A stretch of DNA of 64,000 bases from an archaeon (GCA_016550405.1 JABXGX010000081.1:4537-68536), one strand, 5' to 3'. Numbered from the stretch's first letter, positions 53,752 through 62,895 are shown. The notes: a model not told the origin generated them from the letters alone. Program-made: numbers and translations.

Positions 53752-53842
53752 TTCCACTAAACTTCACTAATTTGCCTCACACAATGGCTAGTTATCCTGT
53801 GCCAATCCACTTATGTATAAGGCAAGCTTGAGAACTGAGTTT

Positions 53843-54790
53843 ATGGATATTCGGATTCAGTCCTGGGATGAAATAAATCCTGAAGAAATAGCTCGTTTTA
53901 CACTTCAGACGAGACAGGATGAAGGCTTAGCCACCAATATGACCACCTTAGACACCTACCTCACGACTATTGAATGGTGGACCAACCGCGAATCAAGTTG
54001 CCTGATCATTGCCTATGATGGTGACCGAATGGTGGGATGGCTAGTCTTTTTTTCATTTATCTCAACTACATCGACCATTGGTCGCTGGCATCCAATAGTC
54101 GAATCTAATTCCCAAAAAGACGAGATTGCGCGACAACTCCTCCAAGCAAGCATTAATCACGCCAAAAATCTCCACTTCCAACGACTAGAAGCGGAATTAG
54201 TTGGCATCACTACTGAAAATGAATCTTGGTATAAACGGTACCAAACCTGGTATGAAACCGTAGGATTCCATTTATCGTCTGAAGAAGCCCGTTTAGAAAA
54301 AGAGCTTACCGATCACCAACTACGTCCAGACCTCCCACCAGAATACGAGTTCCATCCAATCAATCAGTTTTCTAATGAAGAACTCGAGTCGCCATTTTTT
54401 GAAATGTTTGATAATAGTATGGACCGGTTTTGGCTAGACCAGACGATTACTCAACGAAAGGAAACCTACGAGTTCTGGTTTAATCGGGAAAGACCCTTTG
54501 TAGAACAAGCCACTGCGGTCCTGACAAAAAGTGGGGAAATCATTGGATTAACAGTTGTGCGTCCGGTTCAAGAGGTTGGTATGTTGGGACCCATAGCGAT
54601 TCTCCCCCCATATCGTCGTCGTGGCTTAGGACGAGACCTAATGCAATACAGTCTATGGGGTGCAAAACAGTGTGGAATTACTCGAATACAACTCGAGTTT
54701 GACATTACTAATGAACCGGCGATGAACCTTTACAAGGAATTGGGATTCACACTGATTCATCGACTTGCAATCTTTGCCTTAACTTTGTAA
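53843..54790 (+). CDS. GNAT-family N-acetyltransferase, two GNAT-like halves
   Basis: About 315 aa. The C-terminal half has the acetyl-CoA binding motif in LGPIAILPPYRRRGLGRDLM, with QLEFDITNEPAMNLYKELGF as motif B. The N-terminal half (LIIAYDGDRMVGWLVFFSF) has a GNAT-like strand order without an intact R/Q-x-x-G-x-G/A, so it is probably a degenerate copy. The acceptor is unknown. ATG 53813 would add ten residues; MDIRIQSWDEIN at 53843 fits usual GNAT starts. Confidence 0.85.
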   Translation: MDIRIQSWDEINPEEIARFTLQTRQDEGLATNMTTLDTYLTTIEWWTNRESSCLIIAYDGDRMVGWLVFFSFISTTSTIGRWHPIVESNSQKDEIARQLLQASINHAKNLHFQRLEAELVGITTENESWYKRYQTWYETVGFHLSSEEARLEKELTDHQLRPDLPPEYEFHPINQFSNEELESPFFEMFDNSMDRFWLDQTITQRKETYEFWFNRERPFVEQATAVLTKSGEIIGLTVVRPVQEVGMLGPIAILPPYRRRGLGRDLMQYSLWGAKQCGITRIQLEFDITNEPAMNLYKELGFTLIHRLAIFALTL

Positions 54791-54881
54791 TGGGTATTGT
54801 GCAAAAAATTTTACTGGTATTCCGTTTAAACTTAAATTTACGGAAAAACAGTTAATTTTATATGGAGGAACAACACAATCA

Positions 54882-56039
54882 ATGAATGGAGACATCGACT
54901 TGCCAAAACCGTCGAGTTGGTCGCCAAACCGTTTCATTCCTTCCAATCGTCCTATCTTAGGTGCAGAAGAAAAAGCAGCGGTTACAGAGGTTTTGGAAAG
55001 TGGCATGCTCACAAATAAATCTGGTGCCGGCACCTTCACACTCCGATTTGAAGAAGCCTTTGCCAAGTTTGTTGGAGCAAAACATGCAATCGCCGTCAAC
55101 TCTGGAACCGCTGCTCTTCATGCTGCGCTATTAGCCTTTGATGTCAAGGCAGGCGACGAGGTTATTGCCCCTCCCTTTAGTTTTATTGCGACCACGAACA
55201 TGGTTCTCCTCAACGGGGCAAAGGTCGTTTTTGCCGATATTTCTCCGGATACCTTCAACCTAGATCCAAAGAAGGTTGAGAAAGTAATTACTCCAAAAAC
55301 CAGGGCCTTATTGCCCGTCCATCTTTATGGTCACCCCGCGGATATGGATCCCCTTTTAGATCTCGCGAAGAAACATGATCTCAAGATTATTGAAGATGCT
55401 TGTCAAGCCCACGGATCAAAGTATCGAGGTCGTGATGTAGGCACCTTGGGAGATGTGGGCTGTTATAGTCTATATCCAAGCAAAGTCATCACTACTGGTG
55501 AAGGGGGGCTTCTCACTACCAACGATGATGCGCTTGCTGAAAAACTTCGACAAATCCGTACCCATGGTGAAATTCGCCCCTATGAATATGTGCAGCTTGG
55601 TCACAATTACCGAATGCCGGAGTTGCAATCGGCGATTGGTCTTGCTCAGGTGAAACGGATTCCCGAGTTTCTAAAACACCGGAGGGCGAATGCCAAGTTT
55701 CTAACCGAGCAGCTCCATGATCTCGACACCATTGTGTTGCCTTCAGAAGCGTCTTGGGCAACCCATAACTGGTATTTGTATACCATTCGAATTCCTCGCC
55801 CCCGAAATCGAAATGCAGTTCAAAAGCAACTTCTTGACGCGAAGATAGGGGCCGCAATATATTACGAAGTTCCCCTTCATCTCACTCCGATTTATCGTCG
55901 ACTCTTTCAGTACACGGAAGGGTTGATGCCTGTTTCTGAGCAAGCAGCGAAGGAAGTGTTGTCTCTTCCAGTTCATCCCGCCCTCACTGAGGAAGAGCTA
56001 GAATGGATCGTGCAGCAGAGCCGAAACGCCCTCGCGTAA
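54882..56039 (+). CDS. DegT/DnrJ/EryC1/StrS-family sugar aminotransferase
   Basis: 385 aa PLP enzyme that aminates keto-sugars for glycan synthesis. NSGTAALHAALLAF forms the cofactor phosphate pocket, FSFIATTNMVLL and EDACQAHGSKYRG (aspartate contacting the ring), and SLYPSKVITTGEGG with the Schiff-base lysine. The C-terminus has the family's LGHNYRMPELQSAIG and VHPALTEEELEWI. It may serve N-glycan or surface polysaccharide synthesis, in line with the DUF354 gene further on. GGAGG lies 13 nt before the ATG. Confidence 0.95.
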   Translation: MNGDIDLPKPSSWSPNRFIPSNRPILGAEEKAAVTEVLESGMLTNKSGAGTFTLRFEEAFAKFVGAKHAIAVNSGTAALHAALLAFDVKAGDEVIAPPFSFIATTNMVLLNGAKVVFADISPDTFNLDPKKVEKVITPKTRALLPVHLYGHPADMDPLLDLAKKHDLKIIEDACQAHGSKYRGRDVGTLGDVGCYSLYPSKVITTGEGGLLTTNDDALAEKLRQIRTHGEIRPYEYVQLGHNYRMPELQSAIGLAQVKRIPEFLKHRRANAKFLTEQLHDLDTIVLPSEASWATHNWYLYTIRIPRPRNRNAVQKQLLDAKIGAAIYYEVPLHLTPIYRRLFQYTEGLMPVSEQAAKEVLSLPVHPALTEEELEWIVQQSRNALA

Positions 56040-56109
56040 CAAGATTGTCACTGCGAAGCCAGGCGCAGACGACTTAGTTACCGAGGGCTTCGGTACAAGA
56101 AGGCTAGTG

Positions 56110-56679
56110 TTAATGATCAATGAGTTCTTGGAGTTTTTCTTGGATATCTTGAGCTAACGGATGATTTGGTTCCTTATCTAAGAGCTGTTGGGCACGTTCC
56201 AAGTCGTTGATGGCATCAAAGATATAGCCCGTTTCGCGCTGGTGAATGGTTGCATTCTTGTAGAGCAGCTCGATGGCCATAGATTCCTGTTCTAAGGCTA
56301 AGGAAAGATCGATGGCATTTTCAACGGCTTGTGTGATAGCTGTCCACACTTCCTGGTTTTTCTCTCGAACAGCAAAGAATGAATTAGCAGCAGCAAGAAA
56401 AGAGTCACGGGCTGCTTCTTGGCGACCAGTTTTTACCTCGTACTCTGCTACTCGGAGATAGCTTTTTCCTGCTTGAAGAGGAGCCTCAGCAGCGGTAAAT
56501 CCTGTAGCGGCGTGGGACCAGAGCTGTCCAAGTTGACTGGTTTGTTGTGCTGCCTCCAGTTTCACAGAAGCGTTTTCAAATTCCGTAAATGCAAGTTCAC
56601 GCTGGCCTTGCTGAATATATTCTTCAGCATTTTCAAGATGTGCTTCGACCACCTGGCGAAGTTCCTCTTCTTCGTTCAT
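56110..56679 (-). CDS. TPR/SNAP-like alpha-helical repeat protein
   Basis: 189 aa, entirely helical, with repeated antiparallel helix pairs: EEYIQQGQRELAFTEFENAS, LWSHAATGFTAAEAPLQAGK, SYLRVAEYEVKTGRQEAARD and SFLAAANSFFAVREKNQE. The A-x-x-x-Y/F-x-x-A spacing resembles tetratricopeptide and alpha-SNAP-type repeats. A SNAP-like role in trafficking is only a resemblance; any TPR adaptor fits. GGAGG lies 6 nt before the ATG. It is convergent with the DegT gene. Confidence 0.75.
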   Translation of the reverse strand: MNEEEELRQVVEAHLENAEEYIQQGQRELAFTEFENASVKLEAAQQTSQLGQLWSHAATGFTAAEAPLQAGKSYLRVAEYEVKTGRQEAARDSFLAAANSFFAVREKNQEVWTAITQAVENAIDLSLALEQESMAIELLYKNATIHQRETGYIFDAINDLERAQQLLDKEPNHPLAQDIQEKLQELIDH

Positions 56680-56810
56680 GGTTATCCTCCCTTGTAAGCG
56701 GGTGTTTGTTATCCATCCTACAAATAGGTATAGTGTTAGTCGTAAACATCAAATAAAAGAAGAGCGGAGGTCTGCATAAGAGAAAAAAGCCTCTTATGAA
56801 GGGAACTCCT

Positions 56811-57902
56811 GTGACACGAATTTGGTTTGATCCATTAACACCAAAACAAGCGCTGTTTTGTAGTAAAGTCGGTGAACGATTTGTGGCTCAAGGATTTGAT
56901 GTTTTTTACACGACACGTGATTACCCAGAGGTCACAGGAAAACTCGACCTGTTAGGTTTATCAGCCAAGGTGGTTGGGAAACATGGAGGCAAACATCGGC
57001 TTAATAAGCTCGTTGCCAGTGCGGAAAGAACGGCAGCTCTCGCCAAATATGTCAATAAAATGAAAGCCGACGTAGCCTTTAGCTTTGCATCTCCTGAAGG
57101 CGCAAGAGTCGCTTATGGACTTGGAATCCCGTATTTCACAGCAAACGATTCACCCCATTCGCGATTCGTTGCACAATTGACCATTCCATATGCCATATCA
57201 TTATTTACCCCCTGGATTATGGAGAAGCTGTGGTCAGAGTTAGAAGTCTCCCCCCGTCGAATTATTTCTTACCATGGACTGGATCCTGTTGCTTGGTTAC
57301 AGGATTTCACACCTAATCCAAAGGTATTTTCCGAACTTGGATTGTCTCCGAACTCCAAGTACGTGCTAATTCGCCCAGAAGAAACTCAAGCCTCCTATTT
57401 ACGAGGGCGTTCGAATGAACGAGAACTAGTTACAAACCCAGTAATTACTGCAATTATCAGAGAGCATCCGAACCTAAAGCTGGTTGTATTATGTCGATAC
57501 TCTGAACAGCGGAAAGTAAACCGAGAGCAATTCGGGGATTCTGTTATAATCCCTGATAGGGTTGTGGATGCCATTAGCCTACTCTCATCGGCTCAACTCC
57601 TTGTGGGGGCTGGTGGAACTATGAACCAAGAAGCAAGTCTCCTTGGAATTCCTGTCATCTCATGTTTCCCTGGCGATCATTTGGTGACTGATAAATTCCT
57701 TGCGAAAAAGAAACTATTGTACCGAATTCTGAATCCCGACGAAGTGGCTCGGAAAGCATTAGAAATTCTTAGTAATATTAAAGAATATCAGGAAAGGCAT
57801 ATTAGCCGTGCGCAGAGACTAATGCAAGAAATGGAGAATCCCGCTGAAATTATCTTCTCCTATATTTCAAAGTATACAACAGACAAACTAGAAAAGCATT
57901 GA
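56811..57902 (+). CDS. DUF354-family protein, glycosyltransferase-like
   Basis: About 363 aa. N-terminal MTRIWFDPLTPKQALF and the later VGAGGTMNQEASLLGIPVIS are the marks of the archaeal/bacterial DUF354 family, related to GT-B glycosyltransferases and UDP-GlcNAc epimerases. PYFTANDSPHSRFVAQL is also family-like. It is likely a cytoplasmic enzyme acting on a nucleotide-sugar or lipid-linked sugar. ATG 56796 is possible, but AAGGGA sits 6 nt before GTG 56811, which matches the usual family start. Confidence 0.87.
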   Translation: MTRIWFDPLTPKQALFCSKVGERFVAQGFDVFYTTRDYPEVTGKLDLLGLSAKVVGKHGGKHRLNKLVASAERTAALAKYVNKMKADVAFSFASPEGARVAYGLGIPYFTANDSPHSRFVAQLTIPYAISLFTPWIMEKLWSELEVSPRRIISYHGLDPVAWLQDFTPNPKVFSELGLSPNSKYVLIRPEETQASYLRGRSNERELVTNPVITAIIREHPNLKLVVLCRYSEQRKVNREQFGDSVIIPDRVVDAISLLSSAQLLVGAGGTMNQEASLLGIPVISCFPGDHLVTDKFLAKKKLLYRILNPDEVARKALEILSNIKEYQERHISRAQRLMQEMENPAEIIFSYISKYTTDKLEKH

Positions 57903-57962
57903 GAGTCAGAGAATTAAAGGAATTTAAAGAGTATCTACTCAAACGATGTATGAGGATTTTGT

Positions 57963-58829
57963 ATGACAAGGACCCGAGAGCAATGGCGAACTTTCATCAT
58001 GATTACTATACTAGTCTTTGTGTTTAATCCCCTAATCTTTACCTCTTCTCCGCTCTCAGCATACACTCCTTCGGTTGGTGACCAAACGCAGTATGATTAT
58101 GGCTTCATCAATGTTTTACACAATCAATCAGCCGCAGATATCAATTATTGGACAGCTCTATCTTTGCTAGATAGTAACTATACGATGAATTGGCATCAAC
58201 ACGTCAATTTGTCAATCCGTGTCTCACACCTAACCCCCACATGTTGTGATATCCGAGCCTTCTACAATTTTACGGTAAACATCTTCAATAACGTTGTCAC
58301 AGTATTCAATAGCAGCTGGGAGACAACAGTTATTCTAAATGGATCGGTACCGACCCCCGCACCCACTGGTGTGAACTCTGGATTAGTGGAATATCCAACA
58401 ACACTTGGGCTTCCAGGATTTTTCTTAGACGATGGCACTTTAGGCTTAATCACAACAGGCTCGAATGTCCAGATTGGCTCAAGTCGTTGGCACACAATCA
58501 CCCATTCAACCTTTTCATTAGATGGAAGTGAGCAGTTATGCTATCAACTCTTCAATCGTAGCTTATCTCCAGACCAATTAATTGAAACCACTTTTATCAT
58601 CGACCAAGATATGGGGGCATACTACCAAGCAAATGAAACCACGATTATCACAACTAATTCCTTAGATACTGCTCTTACCTATTATTATCAAGTTCTGAAT
58701 ACAACCATCTCACTACTTCCCCCACCGAGCCCTTTACCATTCTACATTGTAATTGCGGTTGCGATTGTGATTGTGGTCATAGTGATCCTCATATTATTCC
58801 GACGGTGGTGGCGTCGTCGCACCCCATAA
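57963..58829 (+). CDS. exported protein with C-terminal membrane anchor, unknown function
   Basis: 288 aa. A signal peptide (TFIMITILVFVFNPLIF) is followed by an extracytoplasmic, Asn/Thr/Ser-rich domain with many N-x-S/T sites (NVTTVFNSSW-like) and a C-terminal helix (FYIVIAVAIVIVVIVILILF) with RRWWRRR. It has the layout of a small cell-surface glycoprotein. CC in THTCCDIR-like (LTPTCCDIRAFYN) may form a disulfide with the later Cys in EQLCYQLF. Function unknown. GAGG precedes the ATG. Confidence 0.8.
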   Translation: MTRTREQWRTFIMITILVFVFNPLIFTSSPLSAYTPSVGDQTQYDYGFINVLHNQSAADINYWTALSLLDSNYTMNWHQHVNLSIRVSHLTPTCCDIRAFYNFTVNIFNNVVTVFNSSWETTVILNGSVPTPAPTGVNSGLVEYPTTLGLPGFFLDDGTLGLITTGSNVQIGSSRWHTITHSTFSLDGSEQLCYQLFNRSLSPDQLIETTFIIDQDMGAYYQANETTIITTNSLDTALTYYYQVLNTTISLLPPPSPLPFYIVIAVAIVIVVIVILILFRRWWRRRTP

Positions 58830-58957
58830 TCAAAAGAGGAAGGCCCTGACCAAGCAACTCATTTTATGTTTTACAGTCTTCATTAGAAGTTTAGCAGTTT
58901 TTAAAACCGAGTCAAAACCCATTTATACGAACTTGCGAACATCAGGACGGGCTTGCT

Positions 58958-60004
58958 ATGATACACCATTTGTATCATTTTCACAAAAGCGGACTCGTTT
59001 TGACCTCAATCAGTTTTGGGTCCATGGAAGTGAATGTGAGCCCTGAACTCGTTTCAGGATTCTTATCAGCATTACGAATGTTTGGACAGGACCTTTTAGC
59101 AGATGATGTCACAACCATAGAAACTGGTAATTTCCAGTTTGTTTGGGACCTTGCCGACCCAGTCCTTAGTGTTGCCCTTGCGGATCGAGAGGATGATGAC
59201 GTCTCAATTATGGCAGTTTTGAAAACACTAAACGCACTGTTTTTGGATCGTTACCAAAAGGAACTTCGGCGCTGGACGGGAGAGATTGCGCCATTTCGAG
59301 AATTCATTCCCGTTGCTCGAGAGGTTGTTCAGGATTATTTACCCACCTTTGAAAAACCTCAAGATATTGAACTTCGACCAGCGATTATCCGTCTCTGGCG
59401 GCGTTTTGGACAAGGATTAGATATTCTGTTATATGGACTGCTTCGTGGTCTTCCGATATTAGCTGTTGGCCGCAAATCACGAAACCAGGCCATCATTCGT
59501 GCACTCCAAACGCTACGCCGCCGACGAATTCCCGTTATGTATTTTGACGATGCAGGAGCTGCGCTCCAAGTCTTACAGGATCGTCCAGCTAACATGTCCT
59601 TTATTCTAAGCCTCCCCAACCGAGCATATGAAGAAACTTTTGCCGATTCAGCCAAAATGGGAATTCGCTACATCTGCTTGTTGGTCGAAGAGCACATTGT
59701 ATTACCAGTTGGATTTGAAGTCAAACCATTGAAAATTACGGAAAACGTCGCTCATGCTGAAAAGGTTCTTGGTGAAAGTGGAGCAGAGCTTCGGAACATT
59801 GCAGAAACGGCATTTCTAACCATTCGAAACCGTCTTGATGAGGTAGCAAATCTCCTTGCCTATTCAGAATCCATTCCAGATGATGAAGCAGCTCAACTTT
59901 TACGCTTGTCAAAGAACGATTTTTCCATCCTCAAGGAGTTAGCAATAGAAGGGGGATATGTGCGACGTGCCGGAAAAAGAACCGATCAACAAAAACGAAT
60001 GTAA
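58958..60004 (+). CDS. longin-like N-terminal domain protein with C-terminal helical/HTH-like part
   Basis: 348 aa. Residues 1-110 resemble the longin/roadblock-type beginning of the gene at 4343: two strands around HKSGLVLTSISFG, a helix (SGFLSALRMFGQDLLAD) and further strands ending in LVLSVALAD-like VLSVALADRED. The middle has GLPILAVGRKSRNQAIIRAL with a P-loop-free alpha/beta character. The C-terminus (residues 310-345) could be a small winged helix (LLRLSKNDFSILKELAIEGG). It may be a GTPase-system partner acting with DNA or another factor. It overlaps the next gene by 47 nt. Confidence 0.65.
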   Translation: MIHHLYHFHKSGLVLTSISFGSMEVNVSPELVSGFLSALRMFGQDLLADDVTTIETGNFQFVWDLADPVLSVALADREDDDVSIMAVLKTLNALFLDRYQKELRRWTGEIAPFREFIPVAREVVQDYLPTFEKPQDIELRPAIIRLWRRFGQGLDILLYGLLRGLPILAVGRKSRNQAIIRALQTLRRRRIPVMYFDDAGAALQVLQDRPANMSFILSLPNRAYEETFADSAKMGIRYICLLVEEHIVLPVGFEVKPLKITENVAHAEKVLGESGAELRNIAETAFLTIRNRLDEVANLLAYSESIPDDEAAQLLRLSKNDFSILKELAIEGGYVRRAGKRTDQQKRM

Positions 60005-60500
60005 TAAAGAAGAGCCACTAATTTTTGAAAAGATTCATGCCCTTCCCAAACGTTATTTCGAATTAATGAATCTAGGCAGTCAACTTGCCAAACAAGGGGA
60101 GTTCGAAAAAGCAACAACACAATTTGCAGAAGCGCGAAAAGAGGCAGGGCATATAATTCAACAGCTTCTAGAGATGCCAAAAGGACCAATAGCCCAGATG
60201 TGGCAGTTCTTTGGTATTCTCTGGGCCTTTAAGCTGATTAAGAGTGTGTTCTACTGGTTCCTTGCGAAAAGTGAAACCGCTAAGACACCCAAAGATCGCA
60301 AGGAGATCCTAATGGCAGCAGTGGGTACTCAACAGCTCGGAGCAGATTTGATTCCGGCTTTTGAGAACTTGAATCAAAGCTTCAGAGGAGAAGACCGTGA
60401 TTTACTCCCAATGCTCGGGGAGGCGATTCGTAATTTTGAAGAGCGTCAACGGATTCTAGCAAAAGCACTTGAGGAACAGGGATTGGAATTTCAATTCTAA
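59958..60500 (+). CDS. helical membrane-associated protein overlapping the longin-like gene
   Basis: 180 aa, helical; starts ATG inside the last 47 nt of the previous gene in another frame. One hydrophobic stretch (MWQFFGILWAFKLIKSVFYWFLA, residues 80-102) may enter the membrane; the rest is charged helix (YFELMNLGSQLAKQGEFEKA and a tail EERQRILAKALEEQG), perhaps a TPR-like hairpin. The overlap forces co-translation with the longin-like gene, suggesting a complex. Not recognised otherwise. Confidence 0.7.
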   Translation: MCDVPEKEPINKNECNKEEPLIFEKIHALPKRYFELMNLGSQLAKQGEFEKATTQFAEARKEAGHIIQQLLEMPKGPIAQMWQFFGILWAFKLIKSVFYWFLAKSETAKTPKDRKEILMAAVGTQQLGADLIPAFENLNQSFRGEDRDLLPMLGEAIRNFEERQRILAKALEEQGLEFQF

Positions 60501-60566
60501 GAGGTCTTATTTTTTGAAAAAAGCCCGATTTATATAGTTTATAAGGAAAAGCAAGGCGACCCAAAC

Positions 60567-60576
60567 CTTTTTAAAG
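60567..60576 (+). promoter_or_regulatory. TATA box for the histone gene
   Basis: CTTTTTAAAG, preceded by ACCCAAAC as a BRE-like element, lies about 95 nt upstream of the TTG start and predicts a leader of about 65 nt. A second TATA-like cluster (TTTATATAG) is at about 60530. Confidence 0.5.
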
Positions 60577-60664
60577 GAAAAGGCGCCAAACCTCATTTTA
60601 GCGGCGTTTCTTCTTATTCTTTGAGTAAAGGAGAAGCCGTTTCTTGAAGTTGGAGGAAACAAAA

Positions 60665-60841
60665 TTGGCTGTTGATAAAATCGTCAAAAAAGCAATCGCT
60701 GCCAAGGCCCATAAGATGGGTTTCAACGTTTCGGGTGACGCCTACAAAGCGATCGATGATGCCGTCGAAGCAATCATCACAAAGGCGACCCATCGGGCTA
60801 AAGCCAATAAGCGTAAGACCTTGATGGCTTACGACTTTTAG
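60665..60841 (+). CDS. archaeal histone, short form
   Basis: 58 aa from TTG 60665 (GGAGG is exactly 8 nt upstream). Helices match the histone fold: AVDKIVKKAIAAKAHKMG, then GDAYKAIDDAVEAIITKATH, then the loop ANKRKTLMAYDF that corresponds to RKTVKAEDI. It stops right there, so the third helix is shorter than in standard 66-70 aa archaeal histones. Another frame start at TTG 60644 adds seven residues and overlaps the ribosome site. A tandem hairpin/terminator follows. It likely packages DNA as dimers; the short third helix may change multimerisation. Confidence 0.85.
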   Translation: MAVDKIVKKAIAAKAHKMGFNVSGDAYKAIDDAVEAIITKATHRAKANKRKTLMAYDF

Positions 60842-60881
60842 TTAATCCAGTAACGGTTATTAACTAAGAAATTATGGACTG

Positions 60882-60930
60882 GGACAATCTCACCGGCGAG
60901 TGTGTTGCGGGGGATTGTCCTCTTTTTTTA
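60882..60930 (+). terminator. histone gene terminator hairpin with T-run
   Basis: GGACAATC (60882-60889) pairs with GATTGTCC (60913-60920), followed by TC and a seven-T run. Just upstream a second perfect 9-bp inverted repeat TTAGTTAAT/ATTAACTAA (60838-60867) begins in the stop codon. Confidence 0.8.
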
Positions 60931-60954
60931 TCTGCTCTAAGAGGATATTACCAC

Positions 60955-61557
60955 TTATTGAGTGGGTTGTGAACTTTCTTTTGGAGAACGATATCTCATT
61001 AGAAGCGGGCTAAGAACATACTTTCGAAATAGTAAGTAAAGCGAGAGAAACGCGCCTACAAAGCCAATAGCAATCGCCCCAAAGTACATGAAAACACTGA
61101 GAAGACTCGGTAGATAGGAAAAAGTATTGATAGGGATCCCATATTGGTGGACAAGAAGAAGAATTCCGAAGGCAAAAGGGGTTGCAAGGGGCATAGTTAG
61201 AATTGGGAGCATAGTTACAGCAATTAACAATATAGATAGTACAATCCCTGCTATGGCTAATGAAATGATTACTGGATCAAGAGTAATCCTCCCAAGTCCC
61301 AAAAGAACGACGAGGTATTCATTGATATTCACGACAAGAGTCAAAACAACTGTTGCCATGCAGGTGCTAATTATCCAACTGAAGAGATACTGAACCCAAG
61401 AAGCTTGACCGGTTTCAATGCCAAAGAGCGAGAGGAAAGAAGCATTATATTTGAAAACTCCGGGTATCCGGTTTCGCATAATTAGGATGAAAACAGAGCT
61501 AAGTGTAAGGATTACTGTCGTTATGAGCATCCAGAGTTGGTGAAGGGCAAGACTCAT
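60955..61557 (-). CDS. membrane protein, five to six TM helices
   Basis: 200 aa. Hydrophobic helices cover about residues 8-30, 55-80, 82-100 (linked), 105-130, 135-155 and 158-185, with a basic loop (RYRSPKESSQPTQ) at the C-terminus. No family motif is visible; the layout (short N-terminus, five-helix core) recalls Yip1-like membrane proteins but no signature confirms it. AAGGTG precedes the ATG. It is convergent with the histone gene. Confidence 0.75.
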   Translation of the reverse strand: MSLALHQLWMLITTVILTLSSVFILIMRNRIPGVFKYNASFLSLFGIETGQASWVQYLFSWIISTCMATVVLTLVVNINEYLVVLLGLGRITLDPVIISLAIAGIVLSILLIAVTMLPILTMPLATPFAFGILLLVHQYGIPINTFSYLPSLLSVFMYFGAIAIGFVGAFLSLYLLFRKYVLSPLLMRYRSPKESSQPTQ

Positions 61558-61732
61558 CCTACAACACCTTGAATTCCTGAAGCCATTGGGTAGACAGGTT
61601 CGCTAAAAGTTTACGTATTGGAATTCTTTTTGTTTTTACCATAGAAAATGTTAGGCAAGCGGGATTTTTAAACTGTTATACCATTTAAGAAGTATTACAG
61701 CGGAGAACTATTTGGATATCGGAGGAACTGGT

Positions 61733-62119
61733 ATGTCCTCAACATTGGATTCGTTAAATGAAATTTTAGAGGAGCTAAATAAATCTGGAAGAGTAAAAGC
61801 TAGTATTGTCGCAACGGATGAAGGGTTTGTCATCGCCTCAGCTGTGAGCCGGGGAGTCGACGAGAAAGTTGCAGCGGCAATGGGAAGCTTTGTTTTCAAT
61901 ACTGCAGACCGAGCAAGAGACGAGCTAAAACTTGGTATGATTCGCGATATCACTATTCGGTGTGAGAATGGAACATTAGTATGTAAATCCACTTTATTAG
62001 AGGATAACCGACCTGTAGTCTTAGCGGCGCTAGTACCTCGAAACACACGTTTCTTTATACGGGAAGTAAATAACGCCTTACGAAAAATACGTGAAGTTCT
62101 ACGAGAGCTAGAAATCTAA
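61733..62119 (+). CDS. roadblock/LC7 domain protein
   Basis: About 128 aa, single roadblock domain: helix LDSLNEILEELNKSG, strands VKASIVATDEGFVIASAVS, central helix EKVAAAMGSFVFNTADRARD, and late strands with GTLVCKSTLL and VVLAALVPRNTRFF. Roadblock proteins form dimers that act on GTPases of the Ras/MglA type. A GGAGG site lies 7 nt before ATG 61733; TTG 61712 is upstream of that site and rejected. A TATA-like TTTTTAAAC lies near 61668. No GTPase is adjacent; the nuclease gene follows 35 nt later. Confidence 0.9.
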   Translation: MSSTLDSLNEILEELNKSGRVKASIVATDEGFVIASAVSRGVDEKVAAAMGSFVFNTADRARDELKLGMIRDITIRCENGTLVCKSTLLEDNRPVVLAALVPRNTRFFIREVNNALRKIREVLRELEI

Positions 62120-62154
62120 TTCGACAGAATCGGAGTCACTCGACTAATCTGGGG

Positions 62155-62895
62155 TTGTTGTGTCTGGACTTACTGAATGAGGAAGAACGGATACTCACCT
62201 CCCTCAGGGATGGAACTCAACTACGAGAATTATTACGTGCAACAATGGGAGAAAACGCGTTTCAGACTATTCAACTTCCTGAGAGCGTTCAGGATCAAAG
62301 TTTACTCCGCACATTAGAATCAGCTCGGCTTCTACACAAAGATGCCGACAGCTGGACCTTTCAGGGATATAGCAAGGTTCGAGTCGCCATTCGTGCTCTC
62401 CAGTTAGGTGAACCCAATCGATTAGTTCTTACAGCCTTGACCTGGCAGGAATTCGAAGAGTTTGTCGCCCACGTATTAACCTTTCATGAGTTTCAAATAT
62501 GCCATCGGTTTCGATTTTCAGATACTCGCCGGTATGAAATAGATATCGTGGCAGGGCGACAGCCGGTATTATTTTGCATTGACTGTAAACAGTATGGGGT
62601 GCGATTGAATAAGGCTTCGAGTCTTCGCAATGCCGCTGATGACCAATTTCACCGAACCCGGGCCCTTGCAGATGCCTTCACCCAGTTCCAAGCTAAACTT
62701 GGCTGTCTCGACTGGTCAAATCCTGTTTTGATTCCAATGGTTGTTACCATGCTTATTGAAGACATTCAGTTTCACGAAAAAATTCCAATCGTTCCTGCTT
62801 CACTGTTGAACGCCTTCCTTCTAAAATATGAAGAGAGAGTTGATTCTTTGTGCACCATTGAACCAAGTTCTGGTCGACAATTGCGTCTTATCTAA
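62155..62895 (+). CDS. restriction endonuclease-like PD-(D/E)XK nuclease
   Basis: 246 aa. An N-terminal helical part (about 75 residues, possible winged helix) is followed by a nuclease-like core: LTWQEFEEFVAHVL, then RYEIDIVAG with Asp and FCIDCKQYG with the Asp-x-Lys, which fits PD-(D/E)XK motifs as in Mrr-like and archaeal restriction-endonuclease-like proteins. DDQFHRTRALADAF follows. It may act in DNA repair or restriction. The start is TTG 62155. It overlaps the convergent gene at 62888 by 8 nt. Confidence 0.75.
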   Translation: MLCLDLLNEEERILTSLRDGTQLRELLRATMGENAFQTIQLPESVQDQSLLRTLESARLLHKDADSWTFQGYSKVRVAIRALQLGEPNRLVLTALTWQEFEEFVAHVLTFHEFQICHRFRFSDTRRYEIDIVAGRQPVLFCIDCKQYGVRLNKASSLRNAADDQFHRTRALADAFTQFQAKLGCLDWSNPVLIPMVVTMLIEDIQFHEKIPIVPASLLNAFLLKYEERVDSLCTIEPSSGRQLRLI

